A stretch of DNA of 51,043 nt from positions 1-51,043 of the forward strand of contig JAEKNQ010000056.1 in assembly GCA_016464825.1 (NCBI GenBank), given 5' to 3'. Positions 33,857-42,160 of the stretch are shown here, piece by piece. Under the pieces are notes generated by a model. That model saw nothing but the letters and a program-made list of their open reading frames with translations. It searched no databases and was not told where the DNA came from. The translations under genes and the position numbers were made by a program. Origin of the DNA: Candidatus Dormiibacter inghamiae (GTDB lineage: Bacteria; Chloroflexota; Dormibacteria; Dormibacterales; Dormibacteraceae). Within the stretch, counting starts at the first letter, position 1, and each line of letters starts with the position of its first letter.

Positions 33857-34159
33857 ATGTCGAAGTCAGAGAAGATGGAGCTTGTACCGCTCGATTCAGT
33901 AGCCACAGAGACCGATATCGAGATCCTGCCGGACTTCCCCGCGCAGCTGGACGGACGAGAAGTCTGGGTCACCGCTGTTCTCGAACGGACAGCGGTTATC
34001 GAGCCCGCCCCCGGAGAACCGAAGCTGCTGGTCAACCGCCATCGCTGCCTGGTTGATCCCAAACGTTTGCGCTTCGGAGTTCTGGCGGCTCGTCACGCTG
34101 CGAAGCGGGGCCGCGAAGCCGCTCGACGGAATCGGGCGGCGGGGAAAAGCGCAGCCTGA
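33857..34159 (+). CDS. Uncharacterised small protein, paralogue 1
   Basis: A 100-residue protein of unknown family. Residues 7-68 align with the product of the gene at 34261: shared pattern MEL/VEL-[VI]PL, then [IF]E[IV]xPxFxA, V.V.AVLERTxV[IV]E, GE and CLV, about 40% identity over 60 residues. The region looks like a small beta-rich domain. The C-terminal 30 residues are strongly basic (AARHAAKRGREAARRNRAAGK), suggesting nucleic acid or ribosome contact; this tail is absent in paralogue 2. It is expressed from its own promoter, apparently leaderless, and followed after 51 nt by a strong terminator. Not recognised as any named family. Confidence 0.65.
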   Translation: MSKSEKMELVPLDSVATETDIEILPDFPAQLDGREVWVTAVLERTAVIEPAPGEPKLLVNRHRCLVDPKRLRFGVLAARHAAKRGREAARRNRAAGKSAA

Positions 34160-34194
34160 AAGGCAAACTGTAGAACTGAGTTGCAGAGGGCTTT

Positions 34195-34203
34195 TGGTAC
34201 ACT
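34195..34203 (+). promoter_or_regulatory. Extended -10 element upstream of the terminator hairpin
   Basis: TGG-TACACT fits TGn-TATAAT. A start 7 nt downstream would coincide with the first base of the hairpin at 34211, so a transcript for the second paralogue would begin with that hairpin. There is no good -35. Confidence 0.35.
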
Positions 34204-34210
34204 CAGCCAG

Positions 34211-34241
34211 CGCCGGTCCGGTCGGACCGGCGTTCTTTTTT
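34211..34241 (+). terminator. Strong intrinsic terminator between the paralogues
   Basis: A perfect 10-bp stem CGCCGGTCCG (34211-34220) / CGGACCGGCG (34223-34232) with a 2-nt loop, followed by TTCTTTTTT. It lies 51 nt after the stop of paralogue 1 and 19 nt before the start of paralogue 2, so it can end the first transcript or attenuate the second. Confidence 0.8.
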
Positions 34242-34260
34242 GGGTAGCCGGAGGTCCCGC

Positions 34261-34542
34261 ATGAGCAGCACCGTTGAACTGATTCCGCTCTTGAACGTCG
34301 TTCCGCCGGAGAACTTTGAAGTCGGCCCCGGCTTTAACGCCGTCGTCAACGAGGAGAGCGTGCATGTTCGGGCGGTTCTGGAGCGAACGGTTGTGGTGGA
34401 GCATTCGAGCGGGGAACGCACAGTCGTGCGCAAGGATCTCTGCCTGGTCAAGGAAGGCTCCGTGCCCTTCATTCCCGGCAACCCGAACGGGGGGGTCGGG
34501 CCCCGGCAATGGCGCCGGCTGCCCGGTAAGCCTCCCCGCTAA
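34261..34542 (+). CDS. Uncharacterised small protein, paralogue 2
   Basis: A 93-residue protein related to the preceding gene (VELIPL, FEVGPGFNAVV, VHVRAVLERTVVVEH, CLVKEG). The basic tail of paralogue 1 is replaced by a Gly/Pro-rich end (PFIPGNPNGGVGPRQWRRLPGKPPR). ATG 34261 is preceded by CCGGAGG at 7-nt spacing, so unlike its neighbour it uses a ribosome binding site. It was probably produced by local duplication. It is convergent with malate synthase, with 45 bp between stops. Function unknown. Confidence 0.65.
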   Translation: MSSTVELIPLLNVVPPENFEVGPGFNAVVNEESVHVRAVLERTVVVEHSSGERTVVRKDLCLVKEGSVPFIPGNPNGGVGPRQWRRLPGKPPR

Positions 34543-34587
34543 AGGCAGCTTGCTTGCCGGCTAAGCGCTTTACGGACGCCGCGGCCC

Positions 34588-36180
34588 TCAGTCCAGAAGT
34601 TCGTAGGCGGGCAGGGTCAGGAAGTCGACGAAGCCGTCGGCGAGGGCGACCTCGTCGAAGACTCTGCGAGCGTCGTTGAAGCGCCCAGAGGAGTAGCTTT
34701 CACCATAGTTCTGCCGAAGCATCTCCAGCTCTTGGTCGGCGATCTCAGCTACCAGTTCCTTGGTCACCGGCCGCCCATCTTCCAGGCGGACACCGTGCCG
34801 CACCCACTGCCAGACCTGAGAGCGTGAAATCTCGGCGGTGGCCGCGTCCTCCATCAGATTGTTGATGGCTGCCGCTCCGTTGCCGCGCAGCCAGGACTCG
34901 ATGTACTGGATTCCGACGCTGACATTGAGGCGGAGTCCCGCCTCGGTGATGGCCCCACCGCCGATCGCGAGATTGAGCAGTTCAGCCGGTTTCACCTGGA
35001 CGTCATCGCGCAACTTGTCGATCTGGTTGGGCCGTTTGCCCAACACCTCGTCGAAGCACTCCGTGGCGGCCTGAACGAGGTCCGGGTGGGCCACCCAGGT
35101 CCCATCGAAGCCGGCCTCTGCCTCCCGCACCTTGTCTTCGCGCACCTTCTCCAAGGCCACGCGGTTTACCTCGGCGTCCTTGCGGCTGGGGATGAAAGCC
35201 GCCATGCCGCCCATGGCAAAGGTGCCGCGGCGGTGGCAAGTGCTCACCAAGAGCTCGGTGTAGGCACGCATGAAGGGAACCGTCATGGTGACCTGGGCCC
35301 GGTCTGGCAGCACCATGTCGGAGCGGTCGCGGAACTTCTTGATGACGCTGAAGATGTAGTCCCAACGGCCCGCGTTCAGCCCGATGGAGTGCTCCCGGAG
35401 TTCGTAGAGGATTTCATCCATCTCGTAGGCGGCGAGGATCGTCTCGATCAGGACTGTGGCCCGGATCGTGCCTCGCTCAACGCCCAGTGTCTCCTCCGCA
35501 TGCGTGAAGACGTCGTTCCAGAGCCGGGCTTCCTGGTGGCTTTCCAGCTTGGGCAGGTAAAAGCAGGTGCTGAGGCCCTTGCGTCGCCGCCTCTCAGCGT
35601 TGTGAAAGGCGTAGAGCCCGAAGTCCATCAGGCCGCCAGCGATCTGGCCGCCGTCGACCAAGAGATGCTTTTCGGGTAAGTGCCAGCCGCGAGCGCGTAC
35701 CAGGAGGTAGGCAGGATTCGGCTTGAGCTTATATTCCTTGCCCTCCGGCGTCAGCAGCTCGATGCTCCCCTCGATGGCCTCGATCAGGTTGAGCTGGCCG
35801 TCCAGATTGTTCTGCCACGTCGGTGAGTTCGCGTCCTCGAAGTCGGCCATGAAAACCCTCGCGCCGGAGTTGAGGGCGTTGATCAACATCTTCCGCTCGA
35901 CGGGCCCTGTGATCTCGACGCGCCGGTCCTGCAGGTCGCGAGGCGGCGGCGCCGTCCTCCAGCTGCTCTCGCGGATATGCTTTGTCTCCGGCAAGAAATC
36001 TGGCCGGACGCCGCCCGCCAGCTGGCTCTCCCGCTCCCGCCGGGAGGCCAGGAGCTCCTGCCGCCGACCATCGAAGCGCCTGTGCAGCCCTGCCAAGAAC
36101 TCCAGCGCCTCCGGCGTCAGTATCTCGGCGTGGCGCCCCCGGACGGGGCCCCTGACGTCAACTCCCTGCACCTCTATCAT
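34588..36180 (-). CDS. aceB: Malate synthase A
   Basis: A 530-residue enzyme condensing glyoxylate and acetyl-CoA to malate, the second step of the glyoxylate bypass. Signature segments are [15 protein letters not shown] (about residue 110), [58 protein letters not shown] (catalytic arginine and metal glutamate), [12 protein letters not shown], and the C-terminal catalytic aspartate region [20 protein letters not shown]. The 530-residue length fits isoform A. GAGGAGG lies 7 nt before ATG 36180. Isocitrate lyase is not in the window. Confidence 0.97.
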   Translation of the reverse strand: MIEVQGVDVRGPVRGRHAEILTPEALEFLAGLHRRFDGRRQELLASRRERESQLAGGVRPDFLPETKHIRESSWRTAPPPRDLQDRRVEITGPVERKMLINALNSGARVFMADFEDANSPTWQNNLDGQLNLIEAIEGSIELLTPEGKEYKLKPNPAYLLVRARGWHLPEKHLLVDGGQIAGGLMDFGLYAFHNAERRRRKGLSTCFYLPKLESHQEARLWNDVFTHAEETLGVERGTIRATVLIETILAAYEMDEILYELREHSIGLNAGRWDYIFSVIKKFRDRSDMVLPDRAQVTMTVPFMRAYTELLVSTCHRRGTFAMGGMAAFIPSRKDAEVNRVALEKVREDKVREAEAGFDGTWVAHPDLVQAATECFDEVLGKRPNQIDKLRDDVQVKPAELLNLAIGGGAITEAGLRLNVSVGIQYIESWLRGNGAAAINNLMEDAATAEISRSQVWQWVRHGVRLEDGRPVTKELVAEIADQELEMLRQNYGESYSSGRFNDARRVFDEVALADGFVDFLTLPAYELLD

Positions 36181-36285
36181 GCGTCATCCTCCTCGTCCCA
36201 CCTGCGCTCATCAGCCATGTGCGTCCGACTCTACGCTGCGGTCAGCTGGGCCCGACCTCACCGGCCCAAGACGCGAGGACGGGGA

Positions 36286-36362
36286 TGGTGCCGAGACCCA
36301 GATTTGAACTGGGGACACCTTGATTTTCAGTCAAGTGCTCTACCAAGCTGAGCTATCTCGGC
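36286..36362 (-). tRNA. tRNA-Phe (GAA)
   Basis: 77 nt on the minus strand: acceptor GCCGAGA/TCTCGGC, D arm TAGCTCAGCTTGGTAGAGCA, anticodon loop CTGAAAA with GAA, T arm CAGTTCAAATCTG, discriminator A and an encoded CCA. Confidence 0.95.
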
Positions 36363-36378
36363 ACGGCGGACCATTCTA

Positions 36379-36618
36379 GTGTCCTGGAACTGAGGTTCGC
36401 GGCATATTCCCCGGATCGGGGCTGGAGCCAACCGGGTCCCCACGAAGTCGACGACTTCGTGGGGTGGAAGGCAAGGGTGGTGCAAGGAGGAGCGCATTCG
36501 AGTTGGGGGCCCCCGCGGAGCGGAGGCGTGCGCCGGGCCCCCTTGGCGCCGGCTTCAGCGCCGCAGGCGGCCGGCCGCCTAGCCCGGGAAGAGGCAAGGA
36601 ACTTCGGTTCCAGGACAC
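36379..36618. mobile_element. MITE-like element, family A, copy 1 (240 bp)
   Basis: Terminal inverted repeats of 20 bp: left GTGTCCTGGAACTGAGGTTC (36379-36398), right end complementary to GTGTCCTGGAACCGAAGTTC (36599-36618). The left flank is TA (36377-36378) and the right TC, a mutated TA. An internal hairpin CCCCACGAAG/CTTCGTGGGG occurs around 36438-36463. The same element occurs inverted at 50429-50677, including GGCATATTC near the end. It has no coding capacity and sits between tRNA-Phe and tRNA-Val. TA duplication and short inverted repeats point to mobilisation by an IS630/Tc1-type transposase. Confidence 0.75.
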
Positions 36619-36674
36619 TCGTGTCCAGGACGCTGGCTGTGGACCTGATCACCCAGGTCATCCAGCTCCGGGCG

Positions 36675-36748
36675 TGGGCGGTGAGAGGTTCGAACTCCCG
36701 ACCTCCTCGGTGTAAACGAGGCGCTCTGACCAGCTGAGCTAACCGCCC
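36675..36748 (-). tRNA. tRNA-Val (TAC)
   Basis: 74 nt on the minus strand: acceptor GGGCGGT/ACCGCCC, D arm TAGCTCAGCTGGTCAGAGC, anticodon loop TTTACAC with TAC, T arm GAGTTCGAACCTC, discriminator A. The bases after the discriminator are CGC, so CCA is not encoded, unlike the other tRNA genes here. Confidence 0.93.
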
Positions 36749-36767
36749 CGAGGCCTGACCGCAGAGT

Positions 36768-37946
36768 CTACGGAGAGGACGCCAGCTGCAGAGCTTCGTT
36801 CAACTGCGCGTCGTCGGCGTGACCTCGCTCCAGCTGCAACACATCGAACATGGCCGACTTCTTGGCCAGCGCCACTGCGATGTCAGGCTGGAGTCCACTC
36901 TTGTCGATGGAGCGGCCGTCAGGCAGGTACCAGCGCGCTATCGTCAGGTGGAGATCCCCGCCGTTCTGGAGCCTGTAGTCGACTTGAACCGAGCCCTTGC
37001 CGAAGGTCTTGGCTCCGATTAGGGCGCCGCGGTGGTGCGCTTGGAGGGAACCCGACACTATCTCGGAGGCCGAGGCGCTGTTCTCGTTCACCAGCACGAA
37101 GAGGCGAACCGCCGCTGCTGGGTGGTTACCGTCGACGTCGGTCCGCTGCACGCTGCCATTCCGGCCGCGCTCTTCGAATACCTCTCCCCGATCGACGAAA
37201 CGGCTCACCATCGCCACCGCGGCGCTGACCAGCCCGCCCCCGTTCTCGCGTAGATCCAGCACCACGCTGCGGGCCGCCGGCAAGCCTGCCACCAATTGGC
37301 TGTCGAATTCTTCCCGAGTGCGATCGCCGAACTGATACACCCGCAGATACAGCACCGAGCCCGGCAGCGAAGCTGCCTCAACGCTCGGACTTCGGAAGTC
37401 CTGCCGCTCCACAGTCACATCCAGTTCGCCGCCGCCCCGCCGGAGATGAAGGACCACCTGGGTGCCGACCTGGCCTCTTATGAGGGCGGAGGACTCCTCC
37501 GGCTTTAAGTTCAAAGCCGGTTTGCCGTCGATGGCCAGGATCACGTCTCCTGTCTTGAGGCCAGCTTTCAGCGCCGGTGAAGCCGGCAGCAGCCCAGTGA
37601 TCACCGGATAGCCGTCCTGGTAGTCAACGTAGATGCCGATGAGCCCCGCGTGGCGGCCTGAGTAGCTGTCCTGCTGCTGGCGGTACTGGGCAGGGTCCAA
37701 ATAGGCGCTGTAGGGATCGCCCAGGGCCTGCACCATGCCTCTGATGCTTCCCTGGCTCAAACTGCCCGAGTCAAGCTTGTCGTTGTAGTACTGGGTGCGC
37801 AGGAGCCGCTGCGCCTGGTTGACGCTGGCTTGGTCGAACTGCCCCGGACCCGATTGGCCGGGAAGGACCGGAACTACGTCGGGGAAGTTCTGGTCCGCCC
37901 AGACGCCGCCCGTGAACGAGAGTAGTACCAGGACCAGCCCGGCCAC
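36768..37946 (-). CDS. ctpA: S41-family carboxyl-terminal processing protease
   Basis: A 392-residue exported serine protease. A hydrophobic signal/anchor (GLVLVLLSFTGGVWA) is followed by a helical region, a PDZ domain (GLIGIYVDYQDGYPVITGLLPASPALKAGLKTGDVILAIDG, given in pieces across about 100-145) and the S41 catalytic core, with Ser in NENSASASEIV and Lys in AKTFGKGSVQ. Such proteases trim or degrade cell-envelope proteins and in several bacteria control peptidoglycan hydrolases. GTG 37946 leaves no positively charged n-region. In frame upstream the sequence RILRQLSFGWWRRAV would supply it, but no standard start exists before the TAG at about 38000. It is the last gene of ftsE-ftsX-M23-ctpA. 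Confidence 0.9.
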   Translation of the reverse strand: MAGLVLVLLSFTGGVWADQNFPDVVPVLPGQSGPGQFDQASVNQAQRLLRTQYYNDKLDSGSLSQGSIRGMVQALGDPYSAYLDPAQYRQQQDSYSGRHAGLIGIYVDYQDGYPVITGLLPASPALKAGLKTGDVILAIDGKPALNLKPEESSALIRGQVGTQVVLHLRRGGGELDVTVERQDFRSPSVEAASLPGSVLYLRVYQFGDRTREEFDSQLVAGLPAARSVVLDLRENGGGLVSAAVAMVSRFVDRGEVFEERGRNGSVQRTDVDGNHPAAAVRLFVLVNENSASASEIVSGSLQAHHRGALIGAKTFGKGSVQVDYRLQNGGDLHLTIARWYLPDGRSIDKSGLQPDIAVALAKKSAMFDVLQLERGHADDAQLNEALQLASSP

Positions 37947-38014
37947 GGCGCGGCGCCACCAGCCGAAGCTGAGCTGGCGAAGGATTCTGAGCGTTCTGCC
38001 CTACGTCCTGTGCG

Positions 38015-39271
38015 TCACGCGAGATATGCCTGCGGGTTCACCCAGCTCCCGTTGTACAGCACGCCAAAGTGGAGGTGAGCGCCAGTCGAGTAGCCGGTCG
38101 AGCCCTCGTTGCCTATGATGTCGCCCCGATTCACGTGCTGGCCGACGCTGACGTTGACAGCTGAGAGGTGCGCGTAGTAGGTGGTGAAGCCACCGGCGTG
38201 ACTGATGATCACGTGGTTGCCATAACCGCCGCCGCAGCTCCAGAAGCCTTCGCTGCAGCCTGTCACCACATCGCTCACTATGCCCATGTCCGCGGCGCCA
38301 ACGGGCGTTCCCCAGGCGGCTCCGATGTCGATCCCTTGGTGGAAGTGGCGGCTGGGGCAGCTGGGATCGTAGGGCTCTCCGAGCAGGTCGCTGCAGCCGA
38401 AGCCCTGGGTGATGTAACCCTGTTCCGGCCAGCCCAGCCGGCCCGCTCCACCCCCGCCGGTGTTACCACCACCGCCGCCCGCGGCGGCCCGCTGGGCGGC
38501 TTCCTGGCGAAGGCGCTCGAGTTCGGCAGCGTATTGAGCTTGCAGTTCTATCGCCTTCTTGGCCGTGCGGTCGTTCTCGGCGCTCTGGACCGCCGCCTGC
38601 TCCTTGTACTGCGCTTCCAATGACTGCTCATAGGCCAGCACCGACTGCTGGTCGGCCAGGGACTTGTCAAGCGCGGCCTTCTGGTCCTTTTGCTGCTTCA
38701 GAAGTGCAGCCTGCTCCTGACGGCGGCCCTGCTGCTGGGTTTCCAGCTGTCGTACCTGCTCTTTATCGGCCTTGAGGCTCTTCACCTGTCTCTGGTCGGA
38801 GTCGATGATCTGCTGCATGATGGCCACCCTGTCGACCATGTCGGTGAAACTCCGCGAGGTCACCAGCACCTCTACATAGTTCAGCTCTCCGTGTTTCGTT
38901 AGCTCGCGGGCACGCTGATCCAGGAGCTGCTGCTTCAGCGTTATCTGCTGGTCGCGGCGGGTGATGTCGGCCCCCGTGTAGCGCAGATCCCGTTCGGTCT
39001 TGGCCAGCTTGAGGCTGGTGTCGGCGATCGCCTTCTTCTGCTGCTCGATCTGCCCCGAGAGTTGCTTGATCAGCTCCTGCGCCACGCGCTCCTTCTCCTG
39101 AGCGTCAGCCAGGCTCTGCTGAAGCTGTTGGAGCAGTGCCTCGACGTCCTTCTTGTGCTGATCGTTCTGTTTGATCTGCTGGCAGATCGGATCGTTGGGG
39201 TCGCAATCCGCCAGCACGGTTTTTGGCACTAAGGCTGTGGTCAGCAGAAGCAGCAGCAGGAGAGCGCGCAC
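38015..39271 (-). CDS. EnvC-like M23 peptidoglycan hydrolase/activator
   Basis: A 418-residue exported protein: a signal peptide (RALLLLLLLTTALVPKTVLA), two long coiled-coil stretches (about residues 35-120 and 160-260), a Gly-rich linker (AAAGGGGGNTGGGGAG), and a C-terminal LytM/M23 domain. The zinc ligands are intact: HFHQGIDIG (HxxxD), and HLHFG (HxH) near the end, so, unlike E. coli EnvC, it should be an active endopeptidase. The first coiled-coil region is where FtsX binds in EnvC/PcsB-type partners. GTG start 8 nt after ftsX. The gene order with FtsEX supports control of septal wall cleavage by the ATPase. Confidence 0.9.
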   Translation of the reverse strand: MRALLLLLLLTTALVPKTVLADCDPNDPICQQIKQNDQHKKDVEALLQQLQQSLADAQEKERVAQELIKQLSGQIEQQKKAIADTSLKLAKTERDLRYTGADITRRDQQITLKQQLLDQRARELTKHGELNYVEVLVTSRSFTDMVDRVAIMQQIIDSDQRQVKSLKADKEQVRQLETQQQGRRQEQAALLKQQKDQKAALDKSLADQQSVLAYEQSLEAQYKEQAAVQSAENDRTAKKAIELQAQYAAELERLRQEAAQRAAAGGGGGNTGGGGAGRLGWPEQGYITQGFGCSDLLGEPYDPSCPSRHFHQGIDIGAAWGTPVGAADMGIVSDVVTGCSEGFWSCGGGYGNHVIISHAGGFTTYYAHLSAVNVSVGQHVNRGDIIGNEGSTGYSTGAHLHFGVLYNGSWVNPQAYLA

Positions 39272-39278
39272 CAGCGGC

Positions 39279-40175
39279 TCAGAGTCTCACGAAGCGGCGG
39301 ACGCTGATGAAGCTCCCGACCAGTCCCAACCCGCTGCCCAACGCCAGCATCTCCAACCCCAGCGGGACCACGAAGCTGGGGTCGTAGGCGAGCGGAAGAA
39401 AAAACAAATCCTGTTGGAAGCGCGCGACAAAGGGCCTGTAGATGGCGAGGAGAACCGCCACCGCCAGCGCCGCGGCGATCATTCCAGTCAGCCAGCCCTC
39501 GATCAGGAAAGGCCGGCGGACGAACCACTCGGTGGCTCCCACCAGCTTCATCACCTCGATCTCGCGCCGGCGATGATAGACAGCTGTGCGAATGGTGTTC
39601 ATCACTATCACTACGGAGATCAGCAGGAGCACTGCGAAAAGTCCCAGGCCGGCAATGGTCAAATAGTTGGAAAGCCTCACCATGTTGGCTATGAAGTCGC
39701 CCTGATAATCGGTGGGGTTGGTCCGATCGGCGCCGCGCCAGCCTCGGGCCAGGCCGTCGATAGTGCTCACGTCCGAGAGGTGCCGGACCGAAACCTCGAT
39801 CTTGGCCGGCACGGGATTGCTGTCCAGCTGCTGCAGCAGCTGCTGGTTGCGAGGATCGCTGGCAAACCGGCGCAGCTCCTCCTCCTTGCTGACGAAGCGG
39901 ACGTTGGTCACTTCGGGGCGCTCCCGCAGATCCGCCATGAAATCGCTGACTGACGCGAGGGGAGTTCCGTCCGCGACACTCACGCTGATCACGCTCACGC
40001 GCTGCTTGTAGCCTTCCAGCACCTGGCTCAGCGCATGGCCGAGCAGCAGGCTCGTCCCACCCAGCAGCAGGATGAGCATTATCGACAGCACAGCGGCAAC
40101 AGTGACGCCGCCGTTGCGCCAGAAGCTCTGCCAGCCGCTGTTAGAGGTGAACAGCAGCTGCCGGAAGAACCTCAT
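39279..40175 (-). CDS. ftsX: Cell division protein FtsX
   Basis: A 298-residue membrane protein with an N-terminal helix (VAAVLSIMLILLLGGTSLLLGHAL), an extracytoplasmic domain (VSVADGTPLASVSDFM to NPTDYQG, about 60-165) that contacts the coiled-coil hydrolase, and three C-terminal helices separated by YHRRREIEVMKLVGATEWFVRRPFLIEG, the MacB/FtsX hallmark. With FtsE it forms the division ABC transporter-like complex that regulates cell-wall hydrolases. Its start overlaps the ftsE end by 35 nt. Confidence 0.95.
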   Translation of the reverse strand: MRFFRQLLFTSNSGWQSFWRNGGVTVAAVLSIMLILLLGGTSLLLGHALSQVLEGYKQRVSVISVSVADGTPLASVSDFMADLRERPEVTNVRFVSKEEELRRFASDPRNQQLLQQLDSNPVPAKIEVSVRHLSDVSTIDGLARGWRGADRTNPTDYQGDFIANMVRLSNYLTIAGLGLFAVLLLISVVIVMNTIRTAVYHRRREIEVMKLVGATEWFVRRPFLIEGWLTGMIAAALAVAVLLAIYRPFVARFQQDLFFLPLAYDPSFVVPLGLEMLALGSGLGLVGSFISVRRFVRL

Positions 40176-40881
40176 GATACCTCCCTGATCGGTCGTCTCT
40201 GACGACCTGGCCGCCGTCGATGGCGATCACCCGCCGCCGGAGCATGTCAACTATCTCCCGGTTGTGAGTGGCCATCACCACTGTCGCCCCGCCAGCGTTG
40301 ATGCGCAGGAACAACTGCATGATCTCCCAGGCCGTGGCGGGATCCAGGTTTCCGGTCGGCTCGTCCGCCAGGATGAGGCGCGGAGCATGCACGAGAGCGC
40401 GGGCGATGGCGACCCGCTGCTGTTCGCCACCGGAAAGCTCGCTGGGATACTTGCGCCGCTTATCTTCGAGGCCGACGGTTGCCAAAGCATCGCTGACCCG
40501 AGCCGAGACCACGCGACTGGACTCACCCAGGACGCGAAGTGCGAAGGCCACGTTCTCGTAGACAGTGAGTCGCGGCAGCAGCTTGTAATCCTGGAAGACC
40601 AGGCCCACCTGGCGCCGAAAGTGGGGCAGCCGCCAGCGCTTCATGCGGCCCAACTCCAAACCGTTGATGAAGATCTTGCCCTTGCTGGGCTTCTCCTCCC
40701 GGATCAACAGCCGAACGAGTGTGGACTTACCGGCGCCGGAGGGGCCGACCAGAAACAGAAACTCGCCGGCGGGGACTTCCAATGAGATATCGCGCAGCGC
40801 CAGCGTGCCGTTCGGATATCGCTTCCAGACGTGCTGCAAGCTGATGACGGGCCTGGAATTGAAGCGTGGAGCTAGGATCAT
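40141..40881 (-). CDS. ftsE: Cell division ATP-binding protein FtsE
   Basis: A 246-residue ABC ATPase. Walker [11 protein letters not shown]-loop VFQDYKLLP, signature [15 protein letters not shown], Walker [13 protein letters not shown] and the H-loop ATHN are all present; the [18 protein letters not shown] segment is typical of FtsE. ATG 40881 is used; the frame continues to 41028 without similarity, and the promoter at 40979-40951 makes the long form impossible. The C-terminus is about 20 residues longer than in E. coli. Confidence 0.95.
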   Translation of the reverse strand: MILAPRFNSRPVISLQHVWKRYPNGTLALRDISLEVPAGEFLFLVGPSGAGKSTLVRLLIREEKPSKGKIFINGLELGRMKRWRLPHFRRQVGLVFQDYKLLPRLTVYENVAFALRVLGESSRVVSARVSDALATVGLEDKRRKYPSELSGGEQQRVAIARALVHAPRLILADEPTGNLDPATAWEIMQLFLRINAGGATVVMATHNREIVDMLRRRVIAIDGGQVVRDDRSGRYHEVLPAAAVHL

Positions 40882-40950
40882 GGGTGCTGCGACGAATGGT
40901 GTGACGGTGAAGGAACCGCCAGCCGCTAAGCGGGACGACCGACTTTGAGC

Positions 40951-40979
40951 AGTATAGACCCGGCCTGAGCCCCGGTCAA
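40951..40979 (-). promoter_or_regulatory. Promoter of the ftsE-ftsX-M23-ctpA operon
   Basis: On the minus strand: TTGACC (40979-40974), 17 bp, TATACT (40956-40951). Transcription would begin near 40944 with a leader of about 63 nt to ftsE. It separates this operon from prfB, which ends at 41035. Confidence 0.7.
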
Positions 40980-41034
40980 ATGCAGCCCTGGCGGCCAAAG
41001 TGCAGCGGCCGCCTCCAGGACGGCGCACCGCTCG

Positions 41035-42160
41035 CTAGGCTTCGGCCAGCCGCCAGCGAAGCCAGCCTTCCAAGAAGGGCTCGAGCTGACCGTCCAGAAC
41101 AGCCTGGGCGTTGCCGACCTCAACGCCCGTCCGCACGTCCTTGACCATTGTGTACGGCTGCAACACGTAATTGCGAATCTGGCTCCCGAACTCGGCAGGC
41201 ATCACGTCCCCCCGCAATTCGTCCCGCTTCTTGGCAGCTTCCTCCTGTTGGCGCTGGAAGATCCGCGCTCTCAAGACCTTCATGGCCAGCTCGCGATTCT
41301 TCAGCTGGGAGCGCTCGTTCTGGCAGGAGACCACTATTCCGGTCGGGAGATGCGTCAGGCGCACAGCTGAGTCGGTCTTGTTGACGTGCTGGCCACCGGC
41401 GCCCGTCGAGCGGTAGGTGTCGACGCGAAGGTCCTCGGGACTTATCTCGACCTGCGCCTCTTCCCCCTCGGCCAGCTCGGGCATGACCTCCACCAGGGCG
41501 AACGAGGTGTGGCGGCGGTGATTCTGGTCAAAAGGAGAGATGCGGACCAGGCGGTGGACGCCGTGCTCGGCGCGCAGCAGTCCGTAGGCTCGGCGGCCGC
41601 GGAGAACCAGGGTGGCCCCCTTGAGCCCTGCCTCGTCCCCAGCCGCCGTGTCGATCACCTCCACCTCGCAGCCAGGGCGCAGCGTTGACCGCTCCTGGGC
41701 CGGCGGCTGCGCCCACTTCATGTACATGCGCATCAAGATCTCGACCCAGTCCTGAGCGTCAACGCCGCCCTGGCCGGCCGAGATGCTGAGCACTGCGTGG
41801 TGGCTCGAGTAGGGATCGGCGAAGAGCACCTCCAATTCCAGCTTTTGCAGCTCCAGATCGACCGCCAGGCTGTCGACTTTGACCTGCTCCGCCAGCTCTT
41901 CGTCTTGACCGGCCAGTTGCGCCAGCTCCTCCAAGTCCTCGGCTCGCCGCTGCAGCTGGTCCCAGACTGTGACTTCGTCGCGCAGTTCGCGGGCTTCTCG
42001 GGCAATCCCCCCGGCCGCCTGGGAATCGTCCCAGATGCCGGGCTCGGTCAGCTTGGCCTCGAGCTCCTCAGATAGGCGCCGCTTTTCGGGCAGGTCAAAG
42101 ATGCTCCTTCAGCTCGAGGATGCGCCGGAGCTGCTCCGCGGGCGTGCGATCAGCGGCCAT
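41035..42160 (-). CDS. prfB: Peptide chain release factor 2, with programmed +1 frameshift
   Basis: Release factor for UGA and UAA. The zero frame encodes 21 residues from ATG 42160 (MAADRTPAEQLRRILELKEH then L) and stops at TGA 42097-42095. A +1 shift on CTT-TGA-C continues as DLPEKRRLSEELEAKL and the remaining 353 residues, total 374, the normal length. Domain features: EPGIWDD, the SPFDQNHRRHTSF segment (SPF anticodon-like tripeptide of RF2), and STGAGGQHVNKT with the GGQ peptidyl-hydrolysis motif. The ATG overlaps the secA stop by 11 nt. Use of UGA both as stop here and probably as selenocysteine in the gene at 22573 makes RF2 levels directly relevant. Confidence 0.95.
42094..42109 (-). 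promoter_or_regulatory. prfB frameshift site
   Basis: On the minus strand: AAGGAG, three bases (CAT), then CTT-TGA-C. The Shine-Dalgarno-like AAGGAG 3 nt before the slippery CTT has the same spacing as in E. coli prfB. Low RF2 lets the ribosome shift +1 at the UGA and complete RF2, an autoregulatory loop. Confidence 0.93.

Noticed and set aside
39171..39953. 260-codon plus-strand frame opposite ftsX
   Set aside because: Shadow of the conserved ftsX and M23 genes; composition is typical of antisense frames in GC-rich DNA.
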